Shown here in pieces: positions 5,704 through 12,955 of a DNA stretch of 36,061 nucleotides. Numbering within the stretch: the first letter of the stretch is position 1; each line of letters begins with the position of its first letter. The notes under the pieces were generated by a model, which was given only the letters and a program-made list of their open reading frames with translations, was not told the origin of the DNA and searched no databases. The position numbers were made by a program, and so were the translations under genes. Origin of the DNA: JBAVQS01 sp049694275 (GTDB lineage Bacteria > Chloroflexota > Anaerolineae > UBA4142 > SHND01); NCBI GenBank assembly GCA_049694275.1, contig JBAVQS010000335.1, positions 1-36,061 of the forward strand. The letters are read 5' to 3'.

Positions 5704-8289
5704 GGACGCCGCCACCCGAAACCCTTGATTGTAGTACAGGGAGTACGGGGGATCGTAGTCACGGGGCGCACAGCGGGCGTTGCCCTGAGGGTCGAAGAAA
5801 GCGCCGCCACGCACCACGCGGGATTCATTAGCACCGGCATTCAGCTTTTCGCGGCCATCTTGCGGCTGATAGGGATACGACTTGTACACGCTCCGCGTCC
5901 ATTCCCACACATTCCCGCTCAACTCTTCTATCCCATACGGACTCACGCCGCGCGCGAAACACCCTACCGCACTCGTCGTGCCAATTCCGGTTTCCATCGT
6001 GTTCGCCCGGTTCGCATCGAACGCGCCGTCCCACGGATATTCACGCTCCGGGACCCGATTGGCTACCGAGGGCAAGCTCGCCGGCCAGGCCAGCCCTTGC
6101 GCAACACTGCGCGTATAAGGCTGTGCGGGAATCTGCATTCCACCCCGCGCGGCCTTTTCCCACTCCGCTTCCGACGGCAAAATAAAGCGATAGCCTTGCG
6201 GCAGTTGCTTCCCATAGGCCTCGTTCAGCCAACGGCAAAAAGCTAATGCCTCATACCAGCTCACCCCGACCACCGGGTGGTTCGACAGATTGAACGGCGC
6301 CCCATAATCGCGAAAGGTTTCCCGTGCGTCATTGTCATAGCGCCCCTTGAATTTGCCCTCGCGCCAGAATCCCACCTGTTCAGCCTCCGCCCAGAACCCA
6401 CGCGCGGCATAGCCGCCTGCCTGAACGAACGCCCGGTACTGCGCATTGGTGACGGGAAACCGCGCCAGCCAGTAGGGATAATCCAGCGTCTTGTTCGTAT
6501 GCTTTTTTGCATCTTTATCGTCAGCCCCCATCACGAATGGCCCTGGCGGGACGACGCAGAACTCCATCGCGCCGACCTGGAGCACCTCTTTGCGTGGGTC
6601 CTCCAGACACGCCAGCACCTCTCCGGCCCCGGCGCGCTCGACCGCTGGCAGACGCGTGCTCGCCAGCAACTGGACCTGCCACCCCCGCACCCGCTGGAAC
6701 GATTCCTCCTGCACCTCGTCCCGAGCCAGCGTCAGGTTCAACGTCTCGGCCAGCGCCTGCCCCGCAATCCGCGCGCCCCATTCGTCGTCGGGCTTGGCTT
6801 CCGGCGCTGGCGCACGGTGGCACAGCCGGTCAATCAGCCCCCACATTGCATAATCCGCGCCCCGCTTGGTCTTGGCCGCCGCCAGCAGCGCCGCCTCCCG
6901 CCACCGGTTCGGGTCCGTTCGCGCCAGCCGCGCCAACTCTGCCGGAAACTTGTAATTGGTCAGATAACACGCGGCGAGATACTCCTGGAACGTCCGGTGC
7001 GGATAGGTATAGACCCCCACCCCATGCGGGATCAACAGCCCCGCCCGCTGGGAGAGATAGTTCATCAAGTCCCTGGGGTTCAGCCCCGCGTCCGGGTTAA
7101 GATCGAACAACCGCGTCACCAACTCTTTTTCCGGCACATCCCCCGTCCCCTGCAATTCCGTTTGACTGGCGTGCACCTGAAACGCCAATTCTTCCAACAC
7201 CCGCCGCAGCTTGTCCCGGTCCACCTTGAGCTGCTCCGACAGGCGCGGCGGTTGAGCGACTACATTGCCCTGTGTATCGAACAGCACCTTCGGGCGTTCC
7301 CACTGGTCCAGCAGCAAATCCACCGCATCCGCATAGAGTTCTTCCCGCTTTTCGGGGAGGCTGCCGCTGCGCCACGCATGGAGCGAGGCCATCAACGTCA
7401 GCAAGAGTGGGCGCTCCGCCAGCTCGCGCAAGCGCGGATTGGAGAAGATGGCGTTCTTGAGCAATACTGCTTTGCCCTGCGCATCCTGAGTGTTCTGCTT
7501 GCGCAAGCTGGCTGTGTGCAGATACCAGTTCTCTACAAAGCGGCGAATCTGCCCATCGCTGAACGGCGCGAGCTCGGTCGCCTCAAAGCCGGTCAGCCGC
7601 CAGTCTTGCTTTTGATAGGCATAGGTGCGGCTGGTGACGAGGATGCGACATTTCGGAAAGGCTTTGGCGAAATCCTCCACCGCCTGCTTGATCTGGACGC
7701 GGCACTGGTTCGCTTCGGGCACTTCGTCCAGCCCGTCGAGCAGGAGCAGACCTCCGGCCCCGCGTAGCTCAGCCTGGAGGAGCGGCGCAAACTCTGTCAG
7801 CATCGCGGTCTGGAGTCCGCCCGCGATGAACTGCCAGAGGTGCTCGGCCGTCGCCCGCGCGTTGGACGCGGGCAAGCCGCGCGCCGCAAACTCGCGCAGG
7901 ACCACACGCACCGGGATGAGCGCACCGTGTCGCCAGGGTTGAGGTTGGGGATCGGCCTGCTTGTCGCGCCCCGGCTGTTCCTCTTGTTCGGGCGGCAGGG
8001 GCTGGGTGAGAAGCAGGAGGTTGATTTGGGGATCGCCGCGAGCCTCCCCGCACAGGCAGAGCGCGACGAAATTGACGAACGTGCTCTTGCCGCTGCCGGG
8101 GCTGCCGAGCAGGACAAGGCGCGCGTGGCGGTCCAGTTGTTCCAGCGCCGAGAGGCGGCGCATTTCGCGTGGCTCACGCATTGTGGCCTCGCGTGCGGTG
8201 AGGTCGCGGTCGGCATCACTGCCGGTGGTCAAGAGCGCGGTATAGACCGCATCGAGCGAGAGGCGCGCTTTCGAGTCGGACGCGGCCAC
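5689..8289 (-). CDS. NACHT NTPase with C-terminal FGE/C-type-lectin variable domain; DGR target 2
   Basis: Read from the GTG at 8289 this is 866 residues: P-loop GSPGSGKST (about 62-70), Walker B LLLLDGLDEVPE (about 181-192), sensor-like VTSRTYAY, helical region, then an FGE-sulfatase/lectin domain from about 570 to the end (VPPGPFVMG, NHPVVGVSWYEA, LPSEAEWEKAARGG, GNVWEW). The variable part is intact and ends GFRVAASLARL. The GTG is a doubtful start: the same frame stays open to 8376 and encodes LRQSFLNHVFESARELSLSG, which matches the pre-NACHT segment of target 1 (RRYLAKLRRDCSILPLAAMG), yet it contains no ATG, GTG or TTG. That segment is reached by a -1 shift from the Bell gene at an A9 run. 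The last 120 or so codons are nearly identical to target 1, which points to recent duplication. Confidence 0.92.
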   Translation of the reverse strand: MAASDSKARLSLDAVYTALLTTGSDADRDLTAREATMREPREMRRLSALEQLDRHARLVLLGSPGSGKSTFVNFVALCLCGEARGDPQINLLLLTQPLPPEQEEQPGRDKQADPQPQPWRHGALIPVRVVLREFAARGLPASNARATAEHLWQFIAGGLQTAMLTEFAPLLQAELRGAGGLLLLDGLDEVPEANQCRVQIKQAVEDFAKAFPKCRILVTSRTYAYQKQDWRLTGFEATELAPFSDGQIRRFVENWYLHTASLRKQNTQDAQGKAVLLKNAIFSNPRLRELAERPLLLTLMASLHAWRSGSLPEKREELYADAVDLLLDQWERPKVLFDTQGNVVAQPPRLSEQLKVDRDKLRRVLEELAFQVHASQTELQGTGDVPEKELVTRLFDLNPDAGLNPRDLMNYLSQRAGLLIPHGVGVYTYPHRTFQEYLAACYLTNYKFPAELARLARTDPNRWREAALLAAAKTKRGADYAMWGLIDRLCHRAPAPEAKPDDEWGARIAGQALAETLNLTLARDEVQEESFQRVRGWQVQLLASTRLPAVERAGAGEVLACLEDPRKEVLQVGAMEFCVVPPGPFVMGADDKDAKKHTNKTLDYPYWLARFPVTNAQYRAFVQAGGYAARGFWAEAEQVGFWREGKFKGRYDNDARETFRDYGAPFNLSNHPVVGVSWYEALAFCRWLNEAYGKQLPQGYRFILPSEAEWEKAARGGMQIPAQPYTRSVAQGLAWPASLPSVANRVPEREYPWDGAFDANRANTMETGIGTTSAVGCFARGVSPYGIEELSGNVWEWTRSVYKSYPYQPQDGREKLNAGANESRVVRGGAFFDPQGNARCAPRDYDPPYSLYYNQGFRVAASLARL
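5704..5821 (-). repeat. DGR variable repeat VR2 (in NACHT-FGE gene 2)
   Basis: A 118-bp copy of the template at 5073-5190 with no gaps. I count 18 differences, every one at a template adenine (of 32), and none at the other bases. Asn codons of the template become Phe, Asp, Pro, Gly, Tyr and Ser; five become Tyr or Asp through single changes. The clean adenine-only pattern suggests that this target was rewritten recently and is functional. Confidence 0.96.
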
Positions 8290-8363
8290 CGGGTCAACCC
8301 CGGACAGCGACAGTTCGCGCGCCGACTCGAATACGTGATTGAGAAAAGACTGGCGGAGGTCAG

Positions 8364-8771
8364 TTACGTTTTTTTTTCAGAGGCGGGCGGTTGGTTCACG
8401 TTGATGACGTTGCCGCTCCCCGCGACCTGGATATTGTGGTCGCCAGCTATGTTCTGGATGAGCTGCTGGCCGCCCGGAAGCTTGCCGACCTTTTGGAGGA
8501 GGGTCTGCGCGGCCGCAACCAGTTCGGGGTCCTGGTCTGCTTTAACCCTGGCAACCTCTTCCTTGAGCAAGTCCTTCCGTGCTTGAGAATCGGGGCGGGC
8601 CTCGACCGATTCGGCGGCCTGGGCCACATCACTCATGTCGCCATACTTGTGCTTGAGCAGGCTCTTGAGCGCGCCATAGGCGTCCACAAATGCTTTCTTG
8701 GCGACATCGGTCGCGCCGGCGGCGGCGCCGGCGGCAATCGCGGCGAGAATAGCGGCGGTGATCGGGTCCAT
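8364..8771 (-). CDS. Bell-like putative pore-forming protein with C-terminal amyloid-signalling-like motif
   Basis: A 135-residue protein starting MDPITAAILAAIAAGAAAG, with an Ala/Gly-zipper hydrophobic N-terminal helix, then an amphipathic helical region (AYGALKSLLKHKYG, EARPDSQARKDLLKEEV, DPELVAAAQTLLQKV). The C-terminal segment IAGDHNIQVAGSGNVINVN resembles amyloid motifs of bacterial NLR partners. The layout is that of the Bell domain, a bacterial analogue of fungal HeLo-type cell-death domains; this is recognition by pattern, not a search. An ATG ten codons upstream is possible, but GGAGGT just ahead of the ATG at 8771-8769 fixes the start. It ends GAA AAA AAA ACG TAA, and a -1 shift on the A run continues directly into the NACHT gene, so it may be the N-terminal part of one longer protein. 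Confidence 0.7.
   Translation of the reverse strand: MDPITAAILAAIAAGAAAGATDVAKKAFVDAYGALKSLLKHKYGDMSDVAQAAESVEARPDSQARKDLLKEEVARVKADQDPELVAAAQTLLQKVGKLPGGQQLIQNIAGDHNIQVAGSGNVINVNQPPASEKKT
8367..8379 (-). promoter_or_regulatory. A9 slippery run joining Bell and NACHT reading frames
   Basis: Nine adenines on the coding strand (8377-8369) include the heptamer A AAA AAA in the Bell frame, immediately before its TAA. Slipping -1, or inserting one A in the transcript, avoids the TAA and continues as K-N-V-T-D-L-R-Q-S-F into the NACHT frame. The same kind of A9 run drives transcriptional slippage in Thermus dnaX. An assembly or sequencing indel is the main alternative. Confidence 0.6.
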
Positions 8772-8854
8772 GCTGACCTCCGTGAAATGGGCGGATTGCA
8801 AAGCAGGTGTGATTTCGTCGGGAAGGCAGGTCAGAGACGCTGCCCCTACGGGTA

Positions 8855-8872
8855 ATACAGCGGATGCTGTAT
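8855..8872. repeat. 7-bp inverted repeat in the 5' leader of the DGR operon
   Basis: atacagc and gctgtat are perfect inverted arms around ggat. It lies between the predicted promoter and the Bell start codon, beside the larger palindrome at 8882-8913. It could form an RNA hairpin or be an operator; neither can be decided here. Confidence 0.45.
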
Positions 8873-8881
8873 CATTTGACG

Positions 8882-8913
8882 CGTAGGGCGCAGGTTTGAA
8901 ACCTGCCCCTACG
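8882..8913. repeat. Interspersed palindrome (cgtaggg..aacctg..cctacg type)
   Basis: cgtagggcgcaggttt faces gaaacctgcccctacg with one mismatch/offset. A partial third copy (tgcccctacgg) is at 8841-8851. From memory, palindromes built on aacctgcccctac are scattered in many Chloroflexota genomes, so it is probably a small non-autonomous repeat now lodged in the leader of the retroelement operon. Confidence 0.6.
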
Positions 8914-8926
8914 GACTCGTGTTCGG

Positions 8927-8955
8927 ATTATCGCGCCACTTGCAATGCTTGTCCA
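8927..8955 (-). promoter_or_regulatory. Predicted sigma-70 promoter of the Bell-NACHT-DGR operon
   Basis: On the minus strand TGGACA (8955-8950) and GATAAT (8932-8927) are 17 bp apart, each one base from consensus. Transcription would begin near 8920 and give a leader of about 150 nt carrying the two palindromes above. It is about 30 bp from the divergent promoter of the TPR gene. Confidence 0.55.
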
Positions 8956-8984
8956 CTCTAAACGGCAGTCCCCTCATTGTCTCA

Positions 8985-9014
8985 TTGCCACCGGGTGGGG
9001 TGATTGGGTATAAT
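8985..9014 (+). promoter_or_regulatory. Predicted sigma-70 promoter of the TPR gene
   Basis: TTGCCA (8985-8990), an 18-bp spacer and a perfect TATAAT (9009-9014). It lies about 55 bp ahead of the chosen start codon, so in-frame ATGs within the -10 region are not used. Confidence 0.6.
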
Positions 9015-9069
9015 GACTGTCAGTGTGAATTATCGGCGCGTTTTACGCGTTTCTATAAAGGGGCATGAC

Positions 9070-9603
9070 ATGACACCGGAAGAACTGAATCAGGCGGTCC
9101 AGGATGGCAAGCTGGAGCAGGCGGCCGCCCAACTGGAAAAGGATTGCGCGGACCTGGCCGCGAAAGGGGACACCCACAAGGCAGCCGAGACGGCGAACGA
9201 CCTGGGAGTCGTCTATTATATGCTCAAGCAGTACGACCCGGCGCGCGCTGCGCTGGGCCGGGCGCGGGAGCAGTTTGAAGGCGCGAACGACGTGGTCGGC
9301 AAGGCGCGAACGATGGGGAACCTGGCGCGCGTCGAGGAACAGGCCGGGGACAAGGACAAGGCGGCGTCCCTCTACTGGGAGGCGGCGGAGCTGTTTCACC
9401 AGGCGAACGAACGGGACGACGAGTTTGCGACCATGCGCTCACTGAGCCAGCTCTATATGAAAAGGGGAGGGTGGCTTCAGGCGCTGGCAACCTTTGACCA
9501 GGCGCTCCAGATCAAGCCCAACCCCGGGCTGCGCGAGGCGATGCTCCACCGCTTTTACCAGATTCCGCTGAAAATGTTTGGCTTGGGCTCGGGCTCGAAA
9601 TAA
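9070..9603 (+). CDS. Tetratricopeptide-repeat protein
   Basis: A 177-residue soluble helical protein with about four TPR-like helix pairs (for example ANDLGVVYYMLKQYDPARAALGRA and WLQALATFDQALQIKPNP), so it probably serves as a protein-interaction scaffold. The frame is open further upstream from 9004, but that region is the promoter. The ATG at 9070-9072, preceded by AAAGGGG, begins MTPEELNQAV, a natural N-terminus. It is transcribed away from the retroelement operon from a closely spaced divergent promoter, so a functional link is possible but unproven. A strong terminator follows directly. No enzymatic motif is visible. Confidence 0.85.
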   Translation: MTPEELNQAVQDGKLEQAAAQLEKDCADLAAKGDTHKAAETANDLGVVYYMLKQYDPARAALGRAREQFEGANDVVGKARTMGNLARVEEQAGDKDKAASLYWEAAELFHQANERDDEFATMRSLSQLYMKRGGWLQALATFDQALQIKPNPGLREAMLHRFYQIPLKMFGLGSGSK

Positions 9604-9606
9604 GAC

Positions 9607-9645
9607 AGGAGCCAGGTTCCTTGTAGAACCTGGCTCCTCTTTTTC
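9607..9645 (+). terminator. Rho-independent terminator of the TPR gene
   Basis: A perfect 13-bp stem (9607-9619 with 9626-9638) with a 6-base loop is followed by ctttttct. It lies between two convergent genes and overlaps the stop of the minus-strand neighbour. Confidence 0.9.
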
Positions 9646-10664
9646 TATTGAACCTGGAAGGTGGCAGTCTGGTCGAGCGTGTCGTTGACAGAGACATCGA
9701 CGTGGTAATCACCGGTCGGCCAGGGCTTGGTCTGTTTGAGCGTGAAATCGAGGTTGCGGGTACCGCCGGCCTGGAGCGTCGTGCTGTCGATCAACTGCGA
9801 GCCAAAATACCAGCTCGCCTTGAAGGAGGTATTGTCGGGCGCATCCTTGATGGCGACGACCAGGTGCAGCGTGATATCCTTCGGCGTAAAGGTGCTCGTC
9901 GGATCGACCGGGTCAAAGACCTGGGGCGTCACCGAACGGCAAAAGGTAGTCGAGTCGATCAGGCCGGAGCTCGTGGTCGCGCCGGAATCGGACGCGACCG
10001 AAAAGTTGACGGTCTGGGCGAGCGTGTCGTTGACGTAGACATCGACGTGAAAGGTCCCGGTGGGCCAGGAGGTTTTGGGCTTGAGCGTAAAGTCCAGGTT
10101 GCGCGAGCCGCTGGTGGTCAGCGTATACTCGTCGATTTTCGTATTGGGCGCCGCGGCGCTGCCCACGTCGTCTGCAATCCAGACTGCGCGAATGGCCGTT
10201 TTATTCGGCGCCTGTTCAATCGTCACGACCGCGTGAAAGGTATCGGCCGGGGCAAAGCTCGTCGTCGGATCGACGGGATCAAAGTTGCTGCCCTTGGTAC
10301 TGCGGGCCATGACGATGTTCGTGATGACGCTGCCCGAGGTGTTAGCGGAGGGCGTGCTGCCGGCGGAGGGCGTGCTGAGCCCCGACCCGGTCGAGCTGCC
10401 GGCGGAGGGTGTGCTGAGCCCCAAACTCGTCGAGCCGCTGGGCACGGTCTTGACCGCCCGGATAGTAGGGACCGTCGAGACCGCCGCCGGGGTGAGCGTG
10501 CCCAACGCATTCCCGATTGCCGGTCCCAGAAGGACGAGCCCGCCGCCCACACACACACTCGCCAGCACCAGGAGCCCGCACAGGCCGAGCACTACCATCA
10601 ACCAGATCGGCATGCCGCGGCGGACCGGCGCCGGCGCCGGGGGAACGACATAATTATTTGCCAT
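9645..10664 (-). CDS. Membrane-anchored surface protein with two Ig-like beta repeats
   Basis: 339 residues with no recognised enzyme motif. Residues 1-17 are a short Pro-rich cytoplasmic end, 18-52 a transmembrane helix (PIWLMVVLGLCGLLVL), and 53-115 a Ser/Thr/Pro linker with repeated LSTPSAGS. Two similar beta-sandwich modules follow, each with FDPVDPT..F.P.D near its start and LDFTLK....WPTG..HVDV.VNDTL at its end. The second module begins near residue 245. This predicts an extracellular adhesin or ligand-binding domain on a stalk. An AAAGGAG lies six bases before the ATG. It has its own promoter (10716-10744) immediately behind the EF-G2 gene. Confidence 0.8.
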   Translation of the reverse strand: MANNYVVPPAPAPVRRGMPIWLMVVLGLCGLLVLASVCVGGGLVLLGPAIGNALGTLTPAAVSTVPTIRAVKTVPSGSTSLGLSTPSAGSSTGSGLSTPSAGSTPSANTSGSVITNIVMARSTKGSNFDPVDPTTSFAPADTFHAVVTIEQAPNKTAIRAVWIADDVGSAAAPNTKIDEYTLTTSGSRNLDFTLKPKTSWPTGTFHVDVYVNDTLAQTVNFSVASDSGATTSSGLIDSTTFCRSVTPQVFDPVDPTSTFTPKDITLHLVVAIKDAPDNTSFKASWYFGSQLIDSTTLQAGGTRNLDFTLKQTKPWPTGDYHVDVSVNDTLDQTATFQVQ

Positions 10665-10679
10665 CTCTTCTCCTTTCTA

Positions 10680-10715
10680 TAAAAAAAGCGTTCCAGCGAT
10701 ATTACTGGAACGCTT
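10680..10715 (-). terminator. Terminator of the EF-G2-like gene
   Basis: A perfect 11-bp stem (10705-10715 with 10686-10696), loop of eight, then seven T on the minus strand. The next gene's promoter lies just upstream on the same strand, so its predicted transcript starts inside this hairpin. A second 7-bp inverted repeat (10751-10757 with 10764-10770) without a T-tract lies nearer the stop codon. Confidence 0.85.
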
Positions 10716-10744
10716 ATTATATGCAGGAGTACGTTTAGATTCAA
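10716..10744 (-). promoter_or_regulatory. Predicted promoter of the Ig-like surface protein
   Basis: On the minus strand TTGAAT (10744-10739), a 17-bp spacer and a perfect TATAAT (10721-10716). The position between the EF-G2 stop and the next start fits an independent unit. Confidence 0.65.
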
Positions 10745-10781
10745 GGGGCGATTGTGCAATCGCGCACAATGGACGCCTGGC

Positions 10782-12872
10782 CTATTCTTCTTCTTCGACC
10801 TCTTCGCCGGCGCGTTCCTTGCGCGCCTTGTCGATGATTTGTGAGGCGATGTGGCTCGGGACGATGTCGTAGCGGGTGAATTCCATCTTGAAATAGCCGC
10901 GGCCCTGGGTCATCGAACGCAGGTCGGTGGCATAGCGCTCGATCTCGGCCAGCGGGGCTTCGGCGCTGACCACGCTCCAACCTGTCCTTTGGTCCATACC
11001 GAGCACGCGGGCGCGCTTGGTGTTGAGATCGCCGATCACATCCCCCATAAAGTTCTCGGGAACGGTGATCTCGATTTTCATCACCGGCTCGAGCAGCACG
11101 GGGCTGGCCTGCGGAAACCCGTTCTTGAACGCCTTGTGCGCGGCCAGCTTGAACGCCATTTCAGACGAGTCCACTGCGTGGTAGGACCCATCGTAGAGGA
11201 TAGCGCGGAAATCGGTTGCGGGGAATCCGGCAAGGACGCCCTTGTGGATGATTTCGCGCATCCCCTTTTCCACCGCGGGGATGAATTGGTGGGGAACGGA
11301 GCCGCCAAAGACCTCTTCGGCAAACTCGAAACCGGTGCCGCGCGGTAGGGGCTCAAACCGGACCCAGGTGTCGCCGAACTGGCCACGGCCACCCGTCTGC
11401 TTTTTGTGGCGGCCCTGCACCTCAACCTTTTTGGTGATCGTCTCTTTATAGGGAATCTTGGGGACGCTGGTGAGGAGCTCGACGCCGAATTTTTGCTTGA
11501 GGCGGCGGGTGGCGACATCCACGTGCGAATCGCCCATGCCCGACATGATCGTCTCGCCGGTATCCGGCTCGCGATAGACGCGCAGCGTGGGGTCTTCGTC
11601 GACGAGACGCGTGAGGGCCGAGCCCATCTTGTCCAGGTCGGTCTTGGTTTTCGGATTGAGGGCGACGGAATAGACCGGATTCGGATAGGCGATCTTGGCG
11701 AGGGTGAGCGAGTGCCCCTTGTCGCCCAGTGTATCGCCCGTCTGGGTCTCGCTCAATTTGGCGACAGCGCCGATGTCGCCCGCGCTCACACGTTTGATCG
11801 GAATCTGTTCCTTGCCGCGCAGGATGTACAACTGGCCGATGCGCTCTTCGTCGCCGGTGCGCGAGTTGACGACGCGCGAGTCGGAGGTCATGGCGCCGGA
11901 ATAGACGCGGAAGGAGGTGAGCTTGCCGACATACGGGTCCGCCTGGGTTTTAAAGACAAAGGTGGCCAGCGGACCGGAATCGGTCACCGGCAATTTTTCC
12001 TGCTTGTGGGTGGCGGGATTCTCGGCGACGGTCACCGGCATATCCGTCGGCGCGGGGCAATAGTCGACAAAGAATTTCAAGAGATAGGGGACGCCGATGT
12101 TGGCCGAGGCCGCGCCGCAGAGGACGGGGACGAGCGAGCCGTTGCGGATGCCGGCGTCGAGGCCCTTGCGGATCTCTTCTTCCGTCAGTTCCTCGCCGGC
12201 CAGGTATTTCTCGATGAGCTGGTCATCGCTTTCGGCGGCGATTTCGACCAACTGGCTGCGCCGCTCTCCCACGGTACCGGCCAGGTTCGCCGGCACGTCG
12301 CTCGGCTTGTCGTCGTGGCCCAAAAAGGCCTTGCCGCTGATGACATTGACCTCGCCCTTGAAATCCGCCTGGCTGCCAATGGGGATCTGCATGGCGACAA
12401 CGCTCTTGCCGAACCGCTCGCGCAACTGGTCGAGGACGCGATCGAAATTCGCGTTCTCGCGGTCCATCTTGTTGATGTAAATAATTCGCGGCAGGTTGAG
12501 CTCGTCGCAGTATTGCCAGACGAGCTCGGTGCCGACTTCGATGCCGCTGACGGCGTCTACGAGAATGACTGCGCAGTCGGCGACGCGCAGCGCGCCCTTG
12601 ACCTCGCCGACGAAATCGACATAGCCGGGGGTGTCGAGCACATTGATCTTGTAGCCGTTCCATTCGCAGGGGACCAGGGAGGCGCTGATCGAGATTTTGC
12701 GACGCTGCTCTTCGGGGTCGTAATCGGAGACCGTATTGCTTTCTTCGATCTTGCCCAGGCGGTTGGTCGCGCCGGTATCAAAGAGGAGGGCTTCGGCGAG
12801 CGTCGTCTTGCCGGAGCTCGAGTGGCCAATCAACACAACATTACGAATTTTATCCGTACTGTACTCATTCAT
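10782..12872 (-). CDS. EF-G2-type translational GTPase (elongation factor G paralogue)
   Basis: 696 residues collinear with EF-G: G domain with P-loop GHSSSGKTT (16-24), DTPGYVDF (80-87), NKMD (134-137), then domains II-V with the EF-G GRGQFGDTWVRF segment. The P-loop differs from the GHIDAGKTT of the main EF-G, and the start resembles Thermus EF-G-2 (IRNVVLIGHSSSGKTTLAEALL). That makes it a paralogue whose cellular role is not settled, rather than the housekeeping fusA. The acidic tail EEVEEEE is notable. It is monocistronic, with its own promoter (12923-12950) and terminator. The only purine-rich site, AAAGGG, is about 14 bases before the ATG, an unusually long spacing. Confidence 0.88.
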   Translation of the reverse strand: MNEYSTDKIRNVVLIGHSSSGKTTLAEALLFDTGATNRLGKIEESNTVSDYDPEEQRRKISISASLVPCEWNGYKINVLDTPGYVDFVGEVKGALRVADCAVILVDAVSGIEVGTELVWQYCDELNLPRIIYINKMDRENANFDRVLDQLRERFGKSVVAMQIPIGSQADFKGEVNVISGKAFLGHDDKPSDVPANLAGTVGERRSQLVEIAAESDDQLIEKYLAGEELTEEEIRKGLDAGIRNGSLVPVLCGAASANIGVPYLLKFFVDYCPAPTDMPVTVAENPATHKQEKLPVTDSGPLATFVFKTQADPYVGKLTSFRVYSGAMTSDSRVVNSRTGDEERIGQLYILRGKEQIPIKRVSAGDIGAVAKLSETQTGDTLGDKGHSLTLAKIAYPNPVYSVALNPKTKTDLDKMGSALTRLVDEDPTLRVYREPDTGETIMSGMGDSHVDVATRRLKQKFGVELLTSVPKIPYKETITKKVEVQGRHKKQTGGRGQFGDTWVRFEPLPRGTGFEFAEEVFGGSVPHQFIPAVEKGMREIIHKGVLAGFPATDFRAILYDGSYHAVDSSEMAFKLAAHKAFKNGFPQASPVLLEPVMKIEITVPENFMGDVIGDLNTKRARVLGMDQRTGWSVVSAEAPLAEIERYATDLRSMTQGRGYFKMEFTRYDIVPSHIASQIIDKARKERAGEEVEEEE

Positions 12873-12922
12873 AGGCGGTCGTTGCCCTTTCTGAGGTTGA
12901 AATATTGAGGAGAGTGCGTTCT

Positions 12923-12950
12923 ATTATACCACCGTCAAGGCAATTCGCAA
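12923..12950 (-). promoter_or_regulatory. Predicted promoter of the EF-G2-like gene
   Basis: On the minus strand TTGCGA (12950-12945), a 16-bp spacer and a perfect TATAAT (12928-12923). It is squeezed between the stop of the oxidoreductase gene (12956) and the GTPase start. Confidence 0.5.
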
Positions 12951-12955
12951 GATTT

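Noticed and set aside
11406..12908. 500-codon plus-strand open frame
   Set aside because: Antisense shadow of the EF-G2 gene; no ribosome binding site and no recognisable domain.
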